64,000 nucleotides of DNA. It comes from Bradyrhizobium sp. 186. Its GTDB lineage: Bacteria; Pseudomonadota; Alphaproteobacteria; Rhizobiales; Xanthobacteraceae. Under the pieces are notes generated by a model. That model had not been told where the DNA came from and did not search any database. It saw nothing but the letters and a program-made list of their open reading frames with translations. Numbering within the stretch: the stretch's first letter is position 1; each line of letters begins with the position of its first letter. The stretch covers positions 2,728,001 through 2,792,000 of the forward strand of contig NZ_CP082164.1 of the NCBI RefSeq assembly GCF_023101685.1, written 5' to 3'. This document shows positions 16,459 through 26,060 of the stretch, piece after piece. The position numbers and the translations under genes are program-made.

Positions 16459-17503
16459 CTACTGCTGCTTCTCCCAAAACGACAGCAAGCCTTGGGACGT
16501 GGCGCCGCCGATCACGCAGGGAACGCCGACCGCGACTTGTCCGAGTGCGGCGGCGGACACGCAGCCAAGGGCCAGCGCGCCGACCCCGACCTGGCCCCAG
16601 AAATCGAGGTTGCGGCGAGCATCCGAGCCCTTCGTCTTCAGCTCCTCGACTGCGGCCATGGCATCCCGTCGCAAGGCGCTGAGCTGAACAGTGTCTGCTG
16701 CCTGGACGACCTCCGTTAGTGGGCCCTTCACCGGTTCAGGCCGCAGCGCCAGTTCGCCACGAAGGAAGTCCCGCAAGCCGTTGTCGCGCACGGCATAGCT
16801 TGCGAGCGTGTAGCGCGCCATGCTGCCGACCGTCAGCTTGTCGAGCGTGTCGCGGCTTTTCGCCCACGGCAGCATTTGCACGATCCTCATGATCGGTACG
16901 TGAGAGCCGGTCGCGAAATAATAGCCCCAGAGGGTATCGAGCAAGTCCTGATTGGTGGCGAAGGTTACCTTTGTGTCGAGCTTCGGGTCTTCTTTCTTGA
17001 ATGGATTGCGGCCGAAGGAACTGCGTAGCTTGTCGAGCATGCCCGGCTTTGGCACCTCGAGTGGAATCTCCGACAGCGTCGGCAGCGTGCCATTGAGATA
17101 GCCATCGATCATAACCCGCTGTTGCGGCATTTTCGGCTGCACCCGCCGCAGCAGCTCGCGCCAGTCGGGCAGTCCCGAATAGGCGATCGCCCGCACGATG
17201 ACCCATTCGTCCTCTGGCGGCACCGGATAGAGGCTATTCACCAGTTGCTCAGCCTTCTGAGGATTCGACGCGATCGCACCTGCAAAGAAAGCCGAGATAG
17301 ATCCCTGCGGTTTCGGGCTCCTTGAAGGTTTGCGTGTGAAAGAGGACGCGAACGGCGGCTGGAACATGGGCGTAGTCCGGCCTGGCGCGGTAGTTGTAAA
17401 TCCATTGCTGCACGACCCCGAGCGACGCGCGGGGAGCGACCGCGGCGGCGCGTGCCGACCCAATCAGAGCGAGCAGTGTGAAGATAAGAGTTGCAAGACG
17501 CAT
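16459..17503 (-). pseudogene. Exported protein of unknown function, interrupted by one frameshift
   Basis: The first part (from 17503) has a Sec signal peptide (MRLATLIFTLLALIGSARA) followed by QQWIYNYRARPDYAHVPAAVR and TFKEPETAGIYLGF. The second part, in the next frame, continues FFAGAIASNPQKAEQLVNSLYPVPPEDEW and ends about 260 residues later with a hydrophobic tail. The frames meet near 17290 in TTTCTTT, where one extra base explains the break. Restored length is about 350 residues. No family was recognised. It could be a real loss or a sequencing error in the short T/C run. Confidence 0.65.
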
Positions 17504-17731
17504 CCGATGCTCCATCGCACTCGCGACGGCGTGCCTCGCAAGAGGTTCCGCGCTTGTGGCTACGGGGCATTTGAAGCAGCGATAGGACGAATCTTGGGAA
17601 AGCGCGCCCTCGAGGCGTCGAAATTGTGACGACTGTCATTTTCGTCCGCAACTGACCTCGTCTGCGACATGTTTTTGCCCAGCGCGGGTATTCGATGCTG
17701 CTTCCGAGCTGCGAGGCAGGTGTGAGAGAAA

Positions 17732-19690
17732 TTGTTAGTGGAGAGGGCCGGCGACGCAGTGCGGCAGCGCTGGTCCCTATTGTGCTTGTGGTCTATCGCG
17801 CGGGCTCTTGCTGCAAATGCTCCGACCGGGATCATCGTCGAAGGTAACCGGCGCGTCGACGCAGCGACGGTGCAATCCTATTTCCATTCCGCTGCCGATG
17901 GTCGCTACGACGCCGCCTCGCTCGACGCCGCGCTGAAAGGGTTGATAGGCACAGGATTCTTCGACCACGTGAGGATCGATCGCGCCGGCGACGGCATTGT
18001 CGTGCGCTTGACCGAAGCGAGGCTGATTGGCCGCGTCGCGTTCGAGGGCAACAAGAAGGTCAAGGATCAGGATCTAACCAACCTCGTCCAGTCGAAATCG
18101 CGCGAGCCGCTCCAACGCGCGACGGTGCAGGCAGACGCAGGCCGCATCATGGAGCTTTACAGGCACGTTGGTCGCGGCGACGTCAAGGTTGTGCCGGAGA
18201 CGATCGCGCGCGGTGACGATACGGTTGACCTTGTCTTCACGATCACTGAATGCAATAAAACCACGGTGCGGCAGATCAATTTCGTCGGCAATCACGCGTT
18301 CGGCCGACGCCAGTTGGCCGCTGTCATCAATACGTCCGCGACGAATGTATTGAGCTTTCTCACCCATGCGGACATCTACGACCCTGGCCGGGTTGAGCAC
18401 GACCGCGAGTTGCTTCGGAAGTACTACCGCAACCATGGCTATGCCGACGCCGGCGTGGCCGAGGCGCGCGCCGAATATGATCCGGTCAACCGGGGCTTTG
18501 AGCTGACCTTCGTCATCGACGAGGGCGAATCCTATCGCTTCGGCAATATCGATCTGGAGTCCCATGTTGCTGGGATTGATCCTGAGCGGCTGCGTGCCTG
18601 GACTACAGCGCGTTCCGGTGCGCCCTTCGATACCAGCTTGCTCGACAAAAGTTGCGAAGCGCTGGCGCTGGAGATGGAAAGGCTCGGTTTTCCCTTCGCC
18701 CACGCAACCCTTCGCGCGAGTCGTCGCGCGGAGGCGCGGCGGATCGACGTGATGTTCGTGATCGAGGAGGGACCGCGCAACTACATCGAGCGTCGACATC
18801 CACGGCAACACGAGGACGCGCGAATACGTCATCCGCCGCGAATTCGACCTCGCGGAAGGGGATGCGTACAACCAGACGCTGGTCGATCGTGCCGAGCGGC
18901 GCTTGAAGAGCCTGAACTATTTCAAGGAAGTCAAGATCACAAAGCAGCCCGGCTCGACGACCGATCGCGTCGTGCTCGACGTCGAAACAGTCGACCAGCC
19001 GACCGGCGATTTCAACTTCTCCGGCGGGTACTCGACGACCGACAGATGGCTCGGCGAGGTCAAGGTCGGCGATCGCAATTTCCTTGGTACGGCCGCGGCG
19101 CTGCAGGCGAGCGTCAGCTACGGCCAATATGCGCGCGGAGCCAATGTCTCGCTGTACGTACCGGATATCTTCGACAGCCGCGCCGCTGCGGGCGCCGAGC
19201 TGTTCGGCAGGCAGACCTTTGCAAGCAGCTATCAGTCCTACGGGACCGACAGCTACGGCGCCAATTTCACGATCACAACGCCGATGACGGAAGAGACCAG
19301 CGTGCAGTGGCGCTATTCGATTTCGAACCAGAGCGTTACCCTCGCGCCGACCTCGTCTGGCGCCATCGTGTCGCTGCCGATCCAGCAGGCCGCCGCAGCC
19401 GGGCCTGCCTGGGTCTCGGGGATCGGCAGCACGACGACGTTCAGTACCCTAGACAACCCAAAGAGCCGACAGGTGGGGTCAACTCGCAACTCAGGCAGGA
19501 CCTCGCCGGCCTCGGTGGTGATGTCCGTTTCCTGCGCACGTCCGGAGGATTTGCGCTACTATCAGTCTCTCGGCGGTGACCTCGTCGGCATGGTTCGCGC
19601 GCAAGGCGGCTACATCACCGGCTGGGGCGGTCAACAGGCGCCGCTCATCAACAGCTTCTTCGGAGGTCCCAGCATGGTGCGGGGAGGCGC
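17732..19690 (+). pseudogene. BamA/Omp85 paralogue, broken by several frameshifts and missing its C-terminus
   Basis: POTRA repeats are clear (IIVEGNRRVDAATVQSYF, RVAFEGNKKVKDQDL, RQINFVGNHAFGRRQL, YRFGNIDLESHVAGIDPERL). The first break is near 18793, where two missing bases shift YIER into the frame reading DIHGNTRTREYVIRREFDL. The barrel start follows (SLNYFKEVKITKQPGSTTDR, FSGGYSTTDRWLGEVKVGDR). At least two more shifts occur near 19462 and 19540 (LDNPK / GGVNSQLRQDLAGLGGDVRF / DLRYYQSLGGDLVG). The match stops at FFGGPSMVRG, before the last strands and the C-terminal aromatic residue required for insertion. The N-terminus also lacks a clean start and signal. An outer-membrane assembly paralogue that is dead. 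Confidence 0.82.
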
Positions 19691-19884
19691 AGAAGCTCTA
19701 CATCGAAGCGGAGCCGCTGATCGATGAGGCCAGGAAAGAGTGGCAAACGGTCGGTCCTGCAGCGCAAATCCTGATGGACTTGATCTCGCATCACCTCGAC
19801 AAGGGTCGTTCGCCGACGGAGGCCACTGAGGCGGTTCGCGCTGCGCTCGGCGGCTCAATCAAGAATACCGCTCAGGATCAAGGG

Positions 19885-20381
19885 ATGCACCGGGTCATAG
19901 ACCGCGTGATCGTCTTTGGGGGCACCGGCTTTGTTGGTCGTCGCATCGTGCGCCGTTTGAGCGATGCCGGCGCTACAGTGCCCGTAGCCTCACGTCATCC
20001 CGCGCAGGACGGGGGCGACAACTTGGAACAGGTCGTCGCCGATGCCCATGACGAGCGCTCCGTCGAGGCCGCTGTTGCGGGTGCGGACGGCGTCGTCAAC
20101 GCGATCAGCCTGTATGTCGAGCATGGCGCCGACACATTTCATTCGGTGCATGTGAAGGCGGCCGCGAGAATCGCCAGAGTGGCTCGGCAGGCCGGGGTCA
20201 AACGGTTTGTGCACGTGTCAGGCATTGGCGCCGACACGCTTTCGCCTTCGCCCTATATTCGCACCCGCGGCGAGGGCGAGGCGGCGGTGCAAGCCGCGTT
20301 TTCCGGCGCCATCGTTGTCCGCCCAGCGGTTATATTCGCGCGCGACGACGCCTTCCTCACGGCAATTCTCGGGCTAGCGCC
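19885..20381 (+). pseudogene. NAD(P)-binding epimerase/NDUFA9-like protein, truncated
   Basis: The N-terminal Rossmann fold is intact: RVIVFGGTGFVGRRIVRRLSDAG with the GxxGxxG motif, VVADAHDERSVEAAVAGADG, VNAISLYVEHG, KRFVHVSGIGAD and YIRTRGEGEAAVQ. This matches the complex-I-NDUFA9-like/NmrA group. After ARDDAFLTAIL, where relatives go on for about 120 residues, the match stops and the DNA changes to the tail of a different dehydrogenase. Upstream (19690-19884) an open stretch in the same frame (EAEPLIDEARKEWQTVGPAA) belongs to neither neighbour and looks like a third gene piece. Confidence 0.65.
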
Positions 20382-20447
20382 GCTAGCTTCATCGCGGGCA
20401 CAAATCTCGTCGTCGAGGGCGCGCTCACGCTTGGGGTGCAGCTGTAG
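20382..20447 (+). pseudogene. 3' end of a short-chain dehydrogenase (SDR) gene
   Basis: These bases encode ASFIAGTNLVVEGALTLGVQL and a stop. That is the typical last beta-strand of classical SDR enzymes (AxFITGxNLVVDGG). It is fused directly to the broken epimerase gene, so it marks a deletion junction. Confidence 0.55.
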
Positions 20448-21104
20448 GAAAACGTATCGGTGTTGGCCTCGCGTTGGACCTCGCCAGCTCAAATAGGCCC
20501 GTGATGGATTGGACCGAGAGTTTAGGTTTCTCAATTAGTTGGAAGGCTGTGTGTGCACCGAGAGATCAAAGAAAATTAGGAACAATTAGCTTGAGCAGGC
20601 CGAGTTGCCTACGATGGTTTCCCGAAGCGCCGTTACGACAAGGGACAAGCGTGCCAATGCTTTGCCGCCTCCTCGTGGGCGTGAAAGATCGTCGAACAGC
20701 GAACAATCGCGCTTCAAATGGTCGCCATCAACGAATGTCGATAGCGTTGGGTCCGGGGCCCTGATTTGAACCGCGAACCCAGACAGCAAAACCGCCATCA
20801 TTGCCAAAATTTGAGACGTCAGGCGTCGTCGGCCCGCACACGTTGCGCCGCGCATGACAGTCGTATCCCCAGTGATGGTGTAGCTATCTCCTGTATGAGA
20901 AGGTCGTCGTCGATCTGAAGGATACACTATTGGGTCATTTTCGTTGGTCCAGCCTACCGCCAGCGCTCGAACGAGCGCCGCGTATGGCTGGTGATTGCGC
21001 GACTGTATGATCGGCCACTCTCGCAATCATTGCCGAGGCTCAGGGTCTGAATTTTCACATTGTTCGACGATTTTTCCTGCGGTATCGGCGCTTGATCAAC
21101 GCTC
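20448..21104. other. Intergenic stretch without a convincing gene
   Basis: No supported coding sequence. A minus-strand frame (20586-21026) contains a hydrophobic stretch (ILAMMAVLLSGFAV) that could be a signal-like helix, but no ribosome site or conserved family was seen. It lies between the 15-20 kb group of dead genes and the LysR gene. Confidence 0.45.
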
Positions 21105-22001
21105 CTATTCGTGAAATCTCGCGAATTCCTGCTGGATTCCGGCGACGAAGTCTCGGGCCAGGCCGGATGGCTGCTTGTTCATCAGCGCGACTAGGCTGAA
21201 GCGCACCTCGATGCGCGGTTCGAGCCGTTTGAAACAGATTTCTGGCTCCTTGATTGCCTCGGCGCTGAACGGGTCGACAATGGCGAGCCCACCGCCGGCG
21301 GCGACCAGCGAACAGGCGATGAGCGAAGAGGGTGTTTCCGGACCGAGCTGGCGACGGATTCCCTGAGAGAGGAAGAAGGAATCGATTCTCGTCCGCAGTT
21401 GGGTTGCTCGGGCGATCGAAATGAACGGTTCGGCGCTGAAATCGGCGGGAACCAGCACGGGCTTTGCGGCCAACATGTGTGACGTGGGTATGGCTGCGAC
21501 GGCTGCGACGCCAGCCAGTTCGTCCCGACGTATACGGGGGTGGTCGAACGGAGAATCGACGAAACCGATGTCGCAACGGCCACTCGATATCAATTCGATG
21601 ATGGCCTCCGACGAGTTTCCGATCAGCTCGATATCCAGATCGGGGCGCTGGGCCAGCAAGCGGCCGATAAAGCGCGGCAGCAAGTCCACGTAGAGAGCGG
21701 GAAGGGAAGCAACCCTCAGGCTCCCACGGCTGTGGCGTCTGAGGCCGGCTGCGGATTGATCGATCTGCTCGAGGCCGACGAAATAGCGCTCCACGTCTCG
21801 AAACAGGGCGGTCGCATCGGCGGTCGGGCGCAGGCGCCCGCCGGTGCGTCGTTCGAACAGTGTCACGCCTATGCGCGCTTCGAGATCACGGATGAGCCGG
21901 CTGACCGCTGGCTGCGATATCCGCAGGGCGGCGGCCGCAGTGGTGATGCCGCCGGAGACTATCACGGCTCGGAAGGCCTCGATCTGCCTCTGATTGATCA
22001 T
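21105..22001 (-). CDS. LysR family regulator of the 22-27 kb oxidoreductase operon
   Basis: A 298-residue LysR-type activator. The N-terminal helix-turn-helix reads QIEAFRAVIVSGGITTAAAALRISQPAVSRLIRDLEARIGVTLFERR. The substrate-binding domain follows from about residue 90. It is transcribed divergently from the binding-protein gene, with 116 bases between the two starts. That is the standard arrangement in which the LysR protein senses the imported compound and activates the operon. A dyad at 22021-22041 is a candidate binding site. Confidence 0.9.
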   Translation of the reverse strand: MINQRQIEAFRAVIVSGGITTAAAALRISQPAVSRLIRDLEARIGVTLFERRTGGRLRPTADATALFRDVERYFVGLEQIDQSAAGLRRHSRGSLRVASLPALYVDLLPRFIGRLLAQRPDLDIELIGNSSEAIIELISSGRCDIGFVDSPFDHPRIRRDELAGVAAVAAIPTSHMLAAKPVLVPADFSAEPFISIARATQLRTRIDSFFLSQGIRRQLGPETPSSLIACSLVAAGGGLAIVDPFSAEAIKEPEICFKRLEPRIEVRFSLVALMNKQPSGLARDFVAGIQQEFARFHE

Positions 22002-22020
22002 CGACGACCCATAACATGAG

Positions 22021-22041
22021 ATTCTAGGCCGAAGCCTGAAT
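22021..22041. promoter_or_regulatory. Inverted repeat in the divergent LysR promoter region
   Basis: ATTC-T-AGGC (22021-22029) pairs with GCCTGAAT (22034-22041) around CGAA, apart from one extra T. It begins about 20 bases upstream of the LysR gene start and about 95 bases before the binding-protein start, where a LysR recognition site would be expected. Confidence 0.4.
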
Positions 22042-22117
22042 TGTATTTGACCAGCTATGGGCCGACTGCGACCATCATAGAAATTATTCGAAAATTCAAC
22101 AACGTGGGGATAAATTC

Positions 22118-23155
22118 ATGCTGAGAAGCTTGCTTCTCGCGGCTGTTGCCGCGTGCGTTACCCATGCCATTCCTGCATTGGCTGAGGGTACGACGCTTTA
22201 TGTCGCGGGCTCGGGCGGATCGATGGAGAAGGCGATCCGCAGCGAGGTGTTTCCGTCTTTCGCGAGCAAACACAGAGACAAGCTCGAATACGTCGCTGGC
22301 AACTCCACCGACGTTCTGGCCAAGCTCCAGGCGCAGAAAGGGAGCCAGCAGATCGACGTCGCCATCATCGACGACGGCCCGATGGCGCAGGCGGTGGCGC
22401 TGGGCTTCTGTCGACCGCTCGATGTGGGGCCGGTTGTCAACGACCTCTACGACATCGCCCGCTTCCCGGACGGCAAGTCGCTGGCCTTCGCTCTGCTCGG
22501 TTCCGGCTTCGTCTACAGCAAGGAGGCTTTCGCCAAGAACAATTGGCCGGCGCCAACCTCCTGGAATGACCTCGCCGATCCGAAGTTCAAGGGCAAGATC
22601 GTGATACCGCCACTGAACAACACGTATGGGGTGATCTCGCTGGTGCAGGTCGCCAAAGCGAATGGCGGCAGCGAGAAGAACATCGAGCCGGGTTTCATCG
22701 CCTTCAAGGACAAGATCGGTTCGAACGTCCTCGCCTACGAGCCGTCGCCCGGCAAGATGACGGAGTTGCTTCAAAGCGGACAGGCGGCGCTTGCGGTCTG
22801 GGGTTCGAGCCGCGCCAAGGCTCTTGCAGACAGCGGCTTCGCCTCAGACTTCGTTTACCCGAAGGAGGGTGGCGTTGTCATCGGTGTCGGCATTTGCCCG
22901 GTAGCCGGCGGCAAGGAGAGCCCGCTCGCGCAGCAGTTCATCGCCCATCTGCTCTCGCCCGACATGCAGGTCGCCATGTCGAAGGCGTCCGGCCTCGCGC
23001 CCGTAAACAAGAAGGCCGAGCTGCCGCCAGAGAACCGTGCGGGAATGCCTTATGGTTCCGAGCAGGTCGCGCAGCTCAAGACGATCGACTGGGTCGAGAT
23101 CAACCGCCAGCGCGACGACTGGAACAAGCGTTGGGTCCGCGAGATCGAACGCTAG
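22118..23155 (+). CDS. ABC transporter substrate-binding protein (PotD/iron-type extracellular family 1)
   Basis: A 345-residue periplasmic binding protein. It has a Sec signal (MLRSLLLAAVAACVTHAIPALA-E), then TTLYVAGSGGSMEKAIRSEVFP, characteristic of the spermidine/putrescine and Fe3+ binding-protein group. The motifs SWNDLADPKFKGKIVIPPLNNTYG and KEGGVVIGVGICPVAGGKES are in the usual places. It is the first gene of the operon opposite the LysR gene. No permease or ATPase gene follows, so it must use a transporter encoded elsewhere or act as a scavenging or sensing protein. Ligand probably an amino-acid-like or polyamine-like molecule (inference). Confidence 0.88.
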   Translation: MLRSLLLAAVAACVTHAIPALAEGTTLYVAGSGGSMEKAIRSEVFPSFASKHRDKLEYVAGNSTDVLAKLQAQKGSQQIDVAIIDDGPMAQAVALGFCRPLDVGPVVNDLYDIARFPDGKSLAFALLGSGFVYSKEAFAKNNWPAPTSWNDLADPKFKGKIVIPPLNNTYGVISLVQVAKANGGSEKNIEPGFIAFKDKIGSNVLAYEPSPGKMTELLQSGQAALAVWGSSRAKALADSGFASDFVYPKEGGVVIGVGICPVAGGKESPLAQQFIAHLLSPDMQVAMSKASGLAPVNKKAELPPENRAGMPYGSEQVAQLKTIDWVEINRQRDDWNKRWVREIER

Positions 23156-23246
23156 AACTTCACGCCGCCCCGCGCCGGCCCTTGAGCCGGCCAGCGCCGT
23201 TCATTGCTATTGGTGCTGCCAAGCCGGCGCGCCGGGAGCTGTTTTC

Positions 23247-24365
23247 GTGACGCATGACTACGACATCGCGGTGATCGGAGGCGGCCTCGTCGGCACCGCC
23301 ATCGCCTACGGCCTGGCGAAGGCCGGCCAGCGTGTTGCGCTGCTGGATGAGGACGACCGCGCCCGGCGCGCCTCGGTCGCGAATTTCTCGCTCATCTGGG
23401 TGCAGACCAAGGGCCTCGGCATGCTGGAATATTCCGACTGGTCCCGTGGCGCCGCCGAGCTCTGGCCGGACTTCCGGGACGAGATCGCCGCCCTGACCGA
23501 CATCGACCTCGCCTTCTCGCAGCCGGGCGGTTTTCATCTTTGCCTGTCGGAGGCCGAGGTCGATGCGCGTGCCTTGCAACTCGCGCGGATCAACGCACAG
23601 GTTGGCATGTCGCCGCTGCCCTACGAGATCCTGGGCCACAACGCCGTGCGTCAGATGTTGCCGGATATCGGCCCCGAAGTGGTCGGCGCCAGCTATTGCC
23701 CGCTCGACGGCCAGTGCAATTCGATGCGCCTCTTCTGGGGCCTGCACACGGCCTTTGCGCGCTCGGGAGGGCATTATCGGAGCAACCATCACGTCGAGAG
23801 TCTCACCGCCAACGGGGGCGGCTTCGTCGCCTCGAGGGCTGTCGGCTCCGTCGCCGCGGGCAAGGTGGTAATTGCCGCCGGCAACGATAGCCGCAGGCTT
23901 GGGGCCATGGTCGGCATCGACGCCCAGCTCAGGCCCCAGCGCGGGCAGGTGCTCGTGACCGAGCGCATGAAGCCCTTCCTCCACTATCCGACCATCACGG
24001 TGCGGCAGGCAGATGAAGGCTCGGTGATGCTCGGCGATGCCGTCGAAGAGGAAAACCCGAGCCTCACGGTCGGCACCGACGTGCTTGCCAAGATGGCGGA
24101 TCGCGCGAGGCGCATGTTTCCCGGCCTCTCGAGGGTCAACATCGTGCGGACTTGGGCCGCCCAGCGGGTCATGACCAAGGACGGTTGCCCGATCTATGAC
24201 GAGTCCCGGCAGCATCCCGGCGCTTTCGTCGCCAATTGCCACAGCGGCGTCACCCTTGCGCCGCGCCACGCGCAGACGCTGGCGCCCTTGATCGCGTCCT
24301 CGCGCGTGACAGCGGAGCTGCCGGCCTTCGGCACCGGGAGGTTCGATGTTTCGACGGATCACTGA
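23247..24365 (+). CDS. FAD-dependent oxidoreductase, D-amino-acid/glycine-oxidase type (HcnC/OoxB-like)
   Basis: A 372-residue DAO-superfamily flavoprotein. The FAD-binding motif is at the very N-terminus (YDIAVIGGGLVGTAIAYGLAKAG) and the C-terminal flavin contact reads GAFVANCHSGVTLAPRHA. With the next two genes it forms the three-subunit layout seen in hydrogen cyanide synthase, octopine/nopaline oxidase and related D-amino-acid or proline dehydrogenases. This subunit oxidises the C-N bond of the amine substrate. The start is GTG with GGGAG 8 bases upstream; the nearby ATG (23254) is out of frame. It overlaps the next gene by 20 bases. Confidence 0.87.
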   Translation: MTHDYDIAVIGGGLVGTAIAYGLAKAGQRVALLDEDDRARRASVANFSLIWVQTKGLGMLEYSDWSRGAAELWPDFRDEIAALTDIDLAFSQPGGFHLCLSEAEVDARALQLARINAQVGMSPLPYEILGHNAVRQMLPDIGPEVVGASYCPLDGQCNSMRLFWGLHTAFARSGGHYRSNHHVESLTANGGGFVASRAVGSVAAGKVVIAAGNDSRRLGAMVGIDAQLRPQRGQVLVTERMKPFLHYPTITVRQADEGSVMLGDAVEEENPSLTVGTDVLAKMADRARRMFPGLSRVNIVRTWAAQRVMTKDGCPIYDESRQHPGAFVANCHSGVTLAPRHAQTLAPLIASSRVTAELPAFGTGRFDVSTDH

Positions 24366-24642
24366 ACGCCCAGAACAGGCCGTAACCATCACGGTCGATG
24401 GGCGTGAGATCTCGGCGAAGGCGACGGATTCGGTCGCAGCCGCTATGTTCGCGGCCGGCATCGCGGCATGCCGGACGACCGTGGTCGATGGGCGCGCGCG
24501 CGGCCCCTACTGCATGATGGGTGTCTGTTTCGACTGCCTTGTCGTTGTCGACGGCGTCGGGAGCCGGCAGGGCTGCATGACGCGTGTGCGTGATGGCATG
24601 GTCGTCGAATCCCAGAAGGGCAGGCGGGAGATCGGGCGATGA
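24346..24642 (+). CDS. Small 2Fe-2S subunit of a three-part amine oxidoreductase (HcnA/OoxC-like)
   Basis: A 98-residue ferredoxin-like protein. The cysteines lie in AACRTTVVDGRARGPYCMMG, VCFDCLVVVDG and RQGCMTRV, the spacing of the small HcnA/SoxA-N type 2Fe-2S domain. It passes electrons between the substrate-oxidising flavin subunit upstream and the FAD/NAD subunit downstream. It overlaps both neighbours (20 bases and ATGA), so the three are made in fixed proportion. Confidence 0.87.
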   Translation: MFRRITERPEQAVTITVDGREISAKATDSVAAAMFAAGIAACRTTVVDGRARGPYCMMGVCFDCLVVVDGVGSRQGCMTRVRDGMVVESQKGRREIGR

Positions 24643-26060
24643 CGGAACAGTGCCTGCCCGATATCTGCGATCTTGCTGTGATCGGCGCCGGTCCGGCCGG
24701 CATGGCGGCCGCAACGACTGCGGCGAGCCTCGGGCTTTCCACTGTCGTGCTCGACGAGCAGCCGGCGCCGGGCGGCCAGATCTATCGCGGCATCACAGAA
24801 ACGGCCGCTGCCACACGCACCGTGCTCGGTGCCGATTACGGGCGAGGCCGCGAATTGGTCGATGCGCTGGCGGCGAGTGGCGCAACCTACCGCCCCGGCA
24901 GCACGGTCTTCAACGTCTCGCCCGCGGGAGAGATCGCGTTTCTCTTGGATGGCCGGGCCCGTCTGCTGTCGGCGCGCCGCATCCTCGCGGCGACGGGTGG
25001 GCAGGAACGCCCCTTTCCGATTGAAGGCTGGACGCTGCCCGGTGTGATGACTGGCGGCGCCGCTCAAATCCTGCTGAAGCAGGCCGATCTCGTGCCCTCC
25101 GGCAAGGTCGTGCTCGCGGGCACAGGGCCACTGCTCTGGCTGCTCGCGGCGCAGATCCTCAGAGCGGGTGGAACGATCGCGCTCATCCTGGAAACGACGC
25201 CCAAGCGCAATTGGCGCGCAGTGCTGCGCCATCTGCCGCGCTTCCTCGCTTCGCCCTATGCCGTCAAGGGGCTGGCCCTGCTCGCGCACGTGCGCCGCTC
25301 GGTGAAGGTGATTTCCGGTGTCTCGCATCTGCGGGCCGTGGGAGAAGGGCAACTCCGGGCCGTCGCCTACCGGGCCGCCGGCAGAGAGACCACGATCGAG
25401 GCAGAGACCCTGTTGCTGCATCAGGGCGTCGTGCCGAGCCTGCATCTACCCGACACGCTCGGCTGCAGGATCGTCTGGAACGAGGAGCAACGTGCCTTCC
25501 AGCCTGAAGCGGATTGCTGGGGTGCGACCTGCGTCGATCATGTTGCCGTGGCAGGAGACGGCGCGGGCATCGGCGGGGCTCAGGCGGCTGCCCTGCGCGG
25601 TCGTCTTGCGGCATTGGATGCCGCCCGCCGCCTCGGGCGGATCAACCGGCCGCAGCGAGACCGGCTGGCGGCGCGCGATCTCGCAGCGCTGAAGCGAGAC
25701 CTCGCGGCGCGGCGCTTCCTTGATGCGCTCTACGAACCGCCGGAGCGGTTTCGCGTGCCGACCGGCGACATCATCGTCTGCCGCTGCGAGGAGGTCCCGG
25801 CTGATCGGATAGAAGCACTGATTGCGCAGGGCGTGCTCGGGCCGAACCAGCTCAAGTTCTTCATGCGTTGTGGCATGGGGCCCTGTCAGGGCCGTCTGTG
25901 CGGACTGACCGTGACCGAGATGTTCGCGGCGAGGCGCGGGATCTCTCCTGCCGCGATCGGCCACTACCGGCTCAGGACGCCGATCAAGCCCGTCACGGTC
26001 GCGGAAATGGCATCGCTGCCCTTCGGCGAGCATGCCGACAAGGCCGTGGTGAGGCTGTGA
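24639..26060 (+). CDS. FAD/NAD(P)-dependent oxidoreductase with BFD-like 2Fe-2S tail (HcnB/OoxA-like)
   Basis: A 473-residue pyridine-nucleotide-disulfide-type oxidoreductase. The FAD motif is DLAVIGAGPAGMAAATTAAS and the product/redox loop GGQIYRGI. The second nucleotide motif is VVLAGTGPLLWLLAAQIL. A C-terminal BFD-like iron-sulfur domain has CRCEEVP ... CGMGPCQGRLC. This is the partner subunit of the flavoenzyme trio. The stop overlaps the SHMT-like start (TGATG), tying the next gene into the same unit. Confidence 0.88.
   Translation: MTEQCLPDICDLAVIGAGPAGMAAATTAASLGLSTVVLDEQPAPGGQIYRGITETAAATRTVLGADYGRGRELVDALAASGATYRPGSTVFNVSPAGEIAFLLDGRARLLSARRILAATGGQERPFPIEGWTLPGVMTGGAAQILLKQADLVPSGKVVLAGTGPLLWLLAAQILRAGGTIALILETTPKRNWRAVLRHLPRFLASPYAVKGLALLAHVRRSVKVISGVSHLRAVGEGQLRAVAYRAAGRETTIEAETLLLHQGVVPSLHLPDTLGCRIVWNEEQRAFQPEADCWGATCVDHVAVAGDGAGIGGAQAAALRGRLAALDAARRLGRINRPQRDRLAARDLAALKRDLAARRFLDALYEPPERFRVPTGDIIVCRCEEVPADRIEALIAQGVLGPNQLKFFMRCGMGPCQGRLCGLTVTEMFAARRGISPAAIGHYRLRTPIKPVTVAEMASLPFGEHADKAVVRL

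Noticed and set aside
21540..22019. 159-residue plus-strand frame opposite the LysR gene
   Set aside because: Antisense of a clear LysR HTH protein; no supporting start.
23160..24461. 433-residue minus-strand frame opposite the flavoprotein gene
   Set aside because: Low-information Arg/Gly/Ala/His composition, no ribosome site; the sense strand has an FAD motif and overlaps its operon partners correctly.
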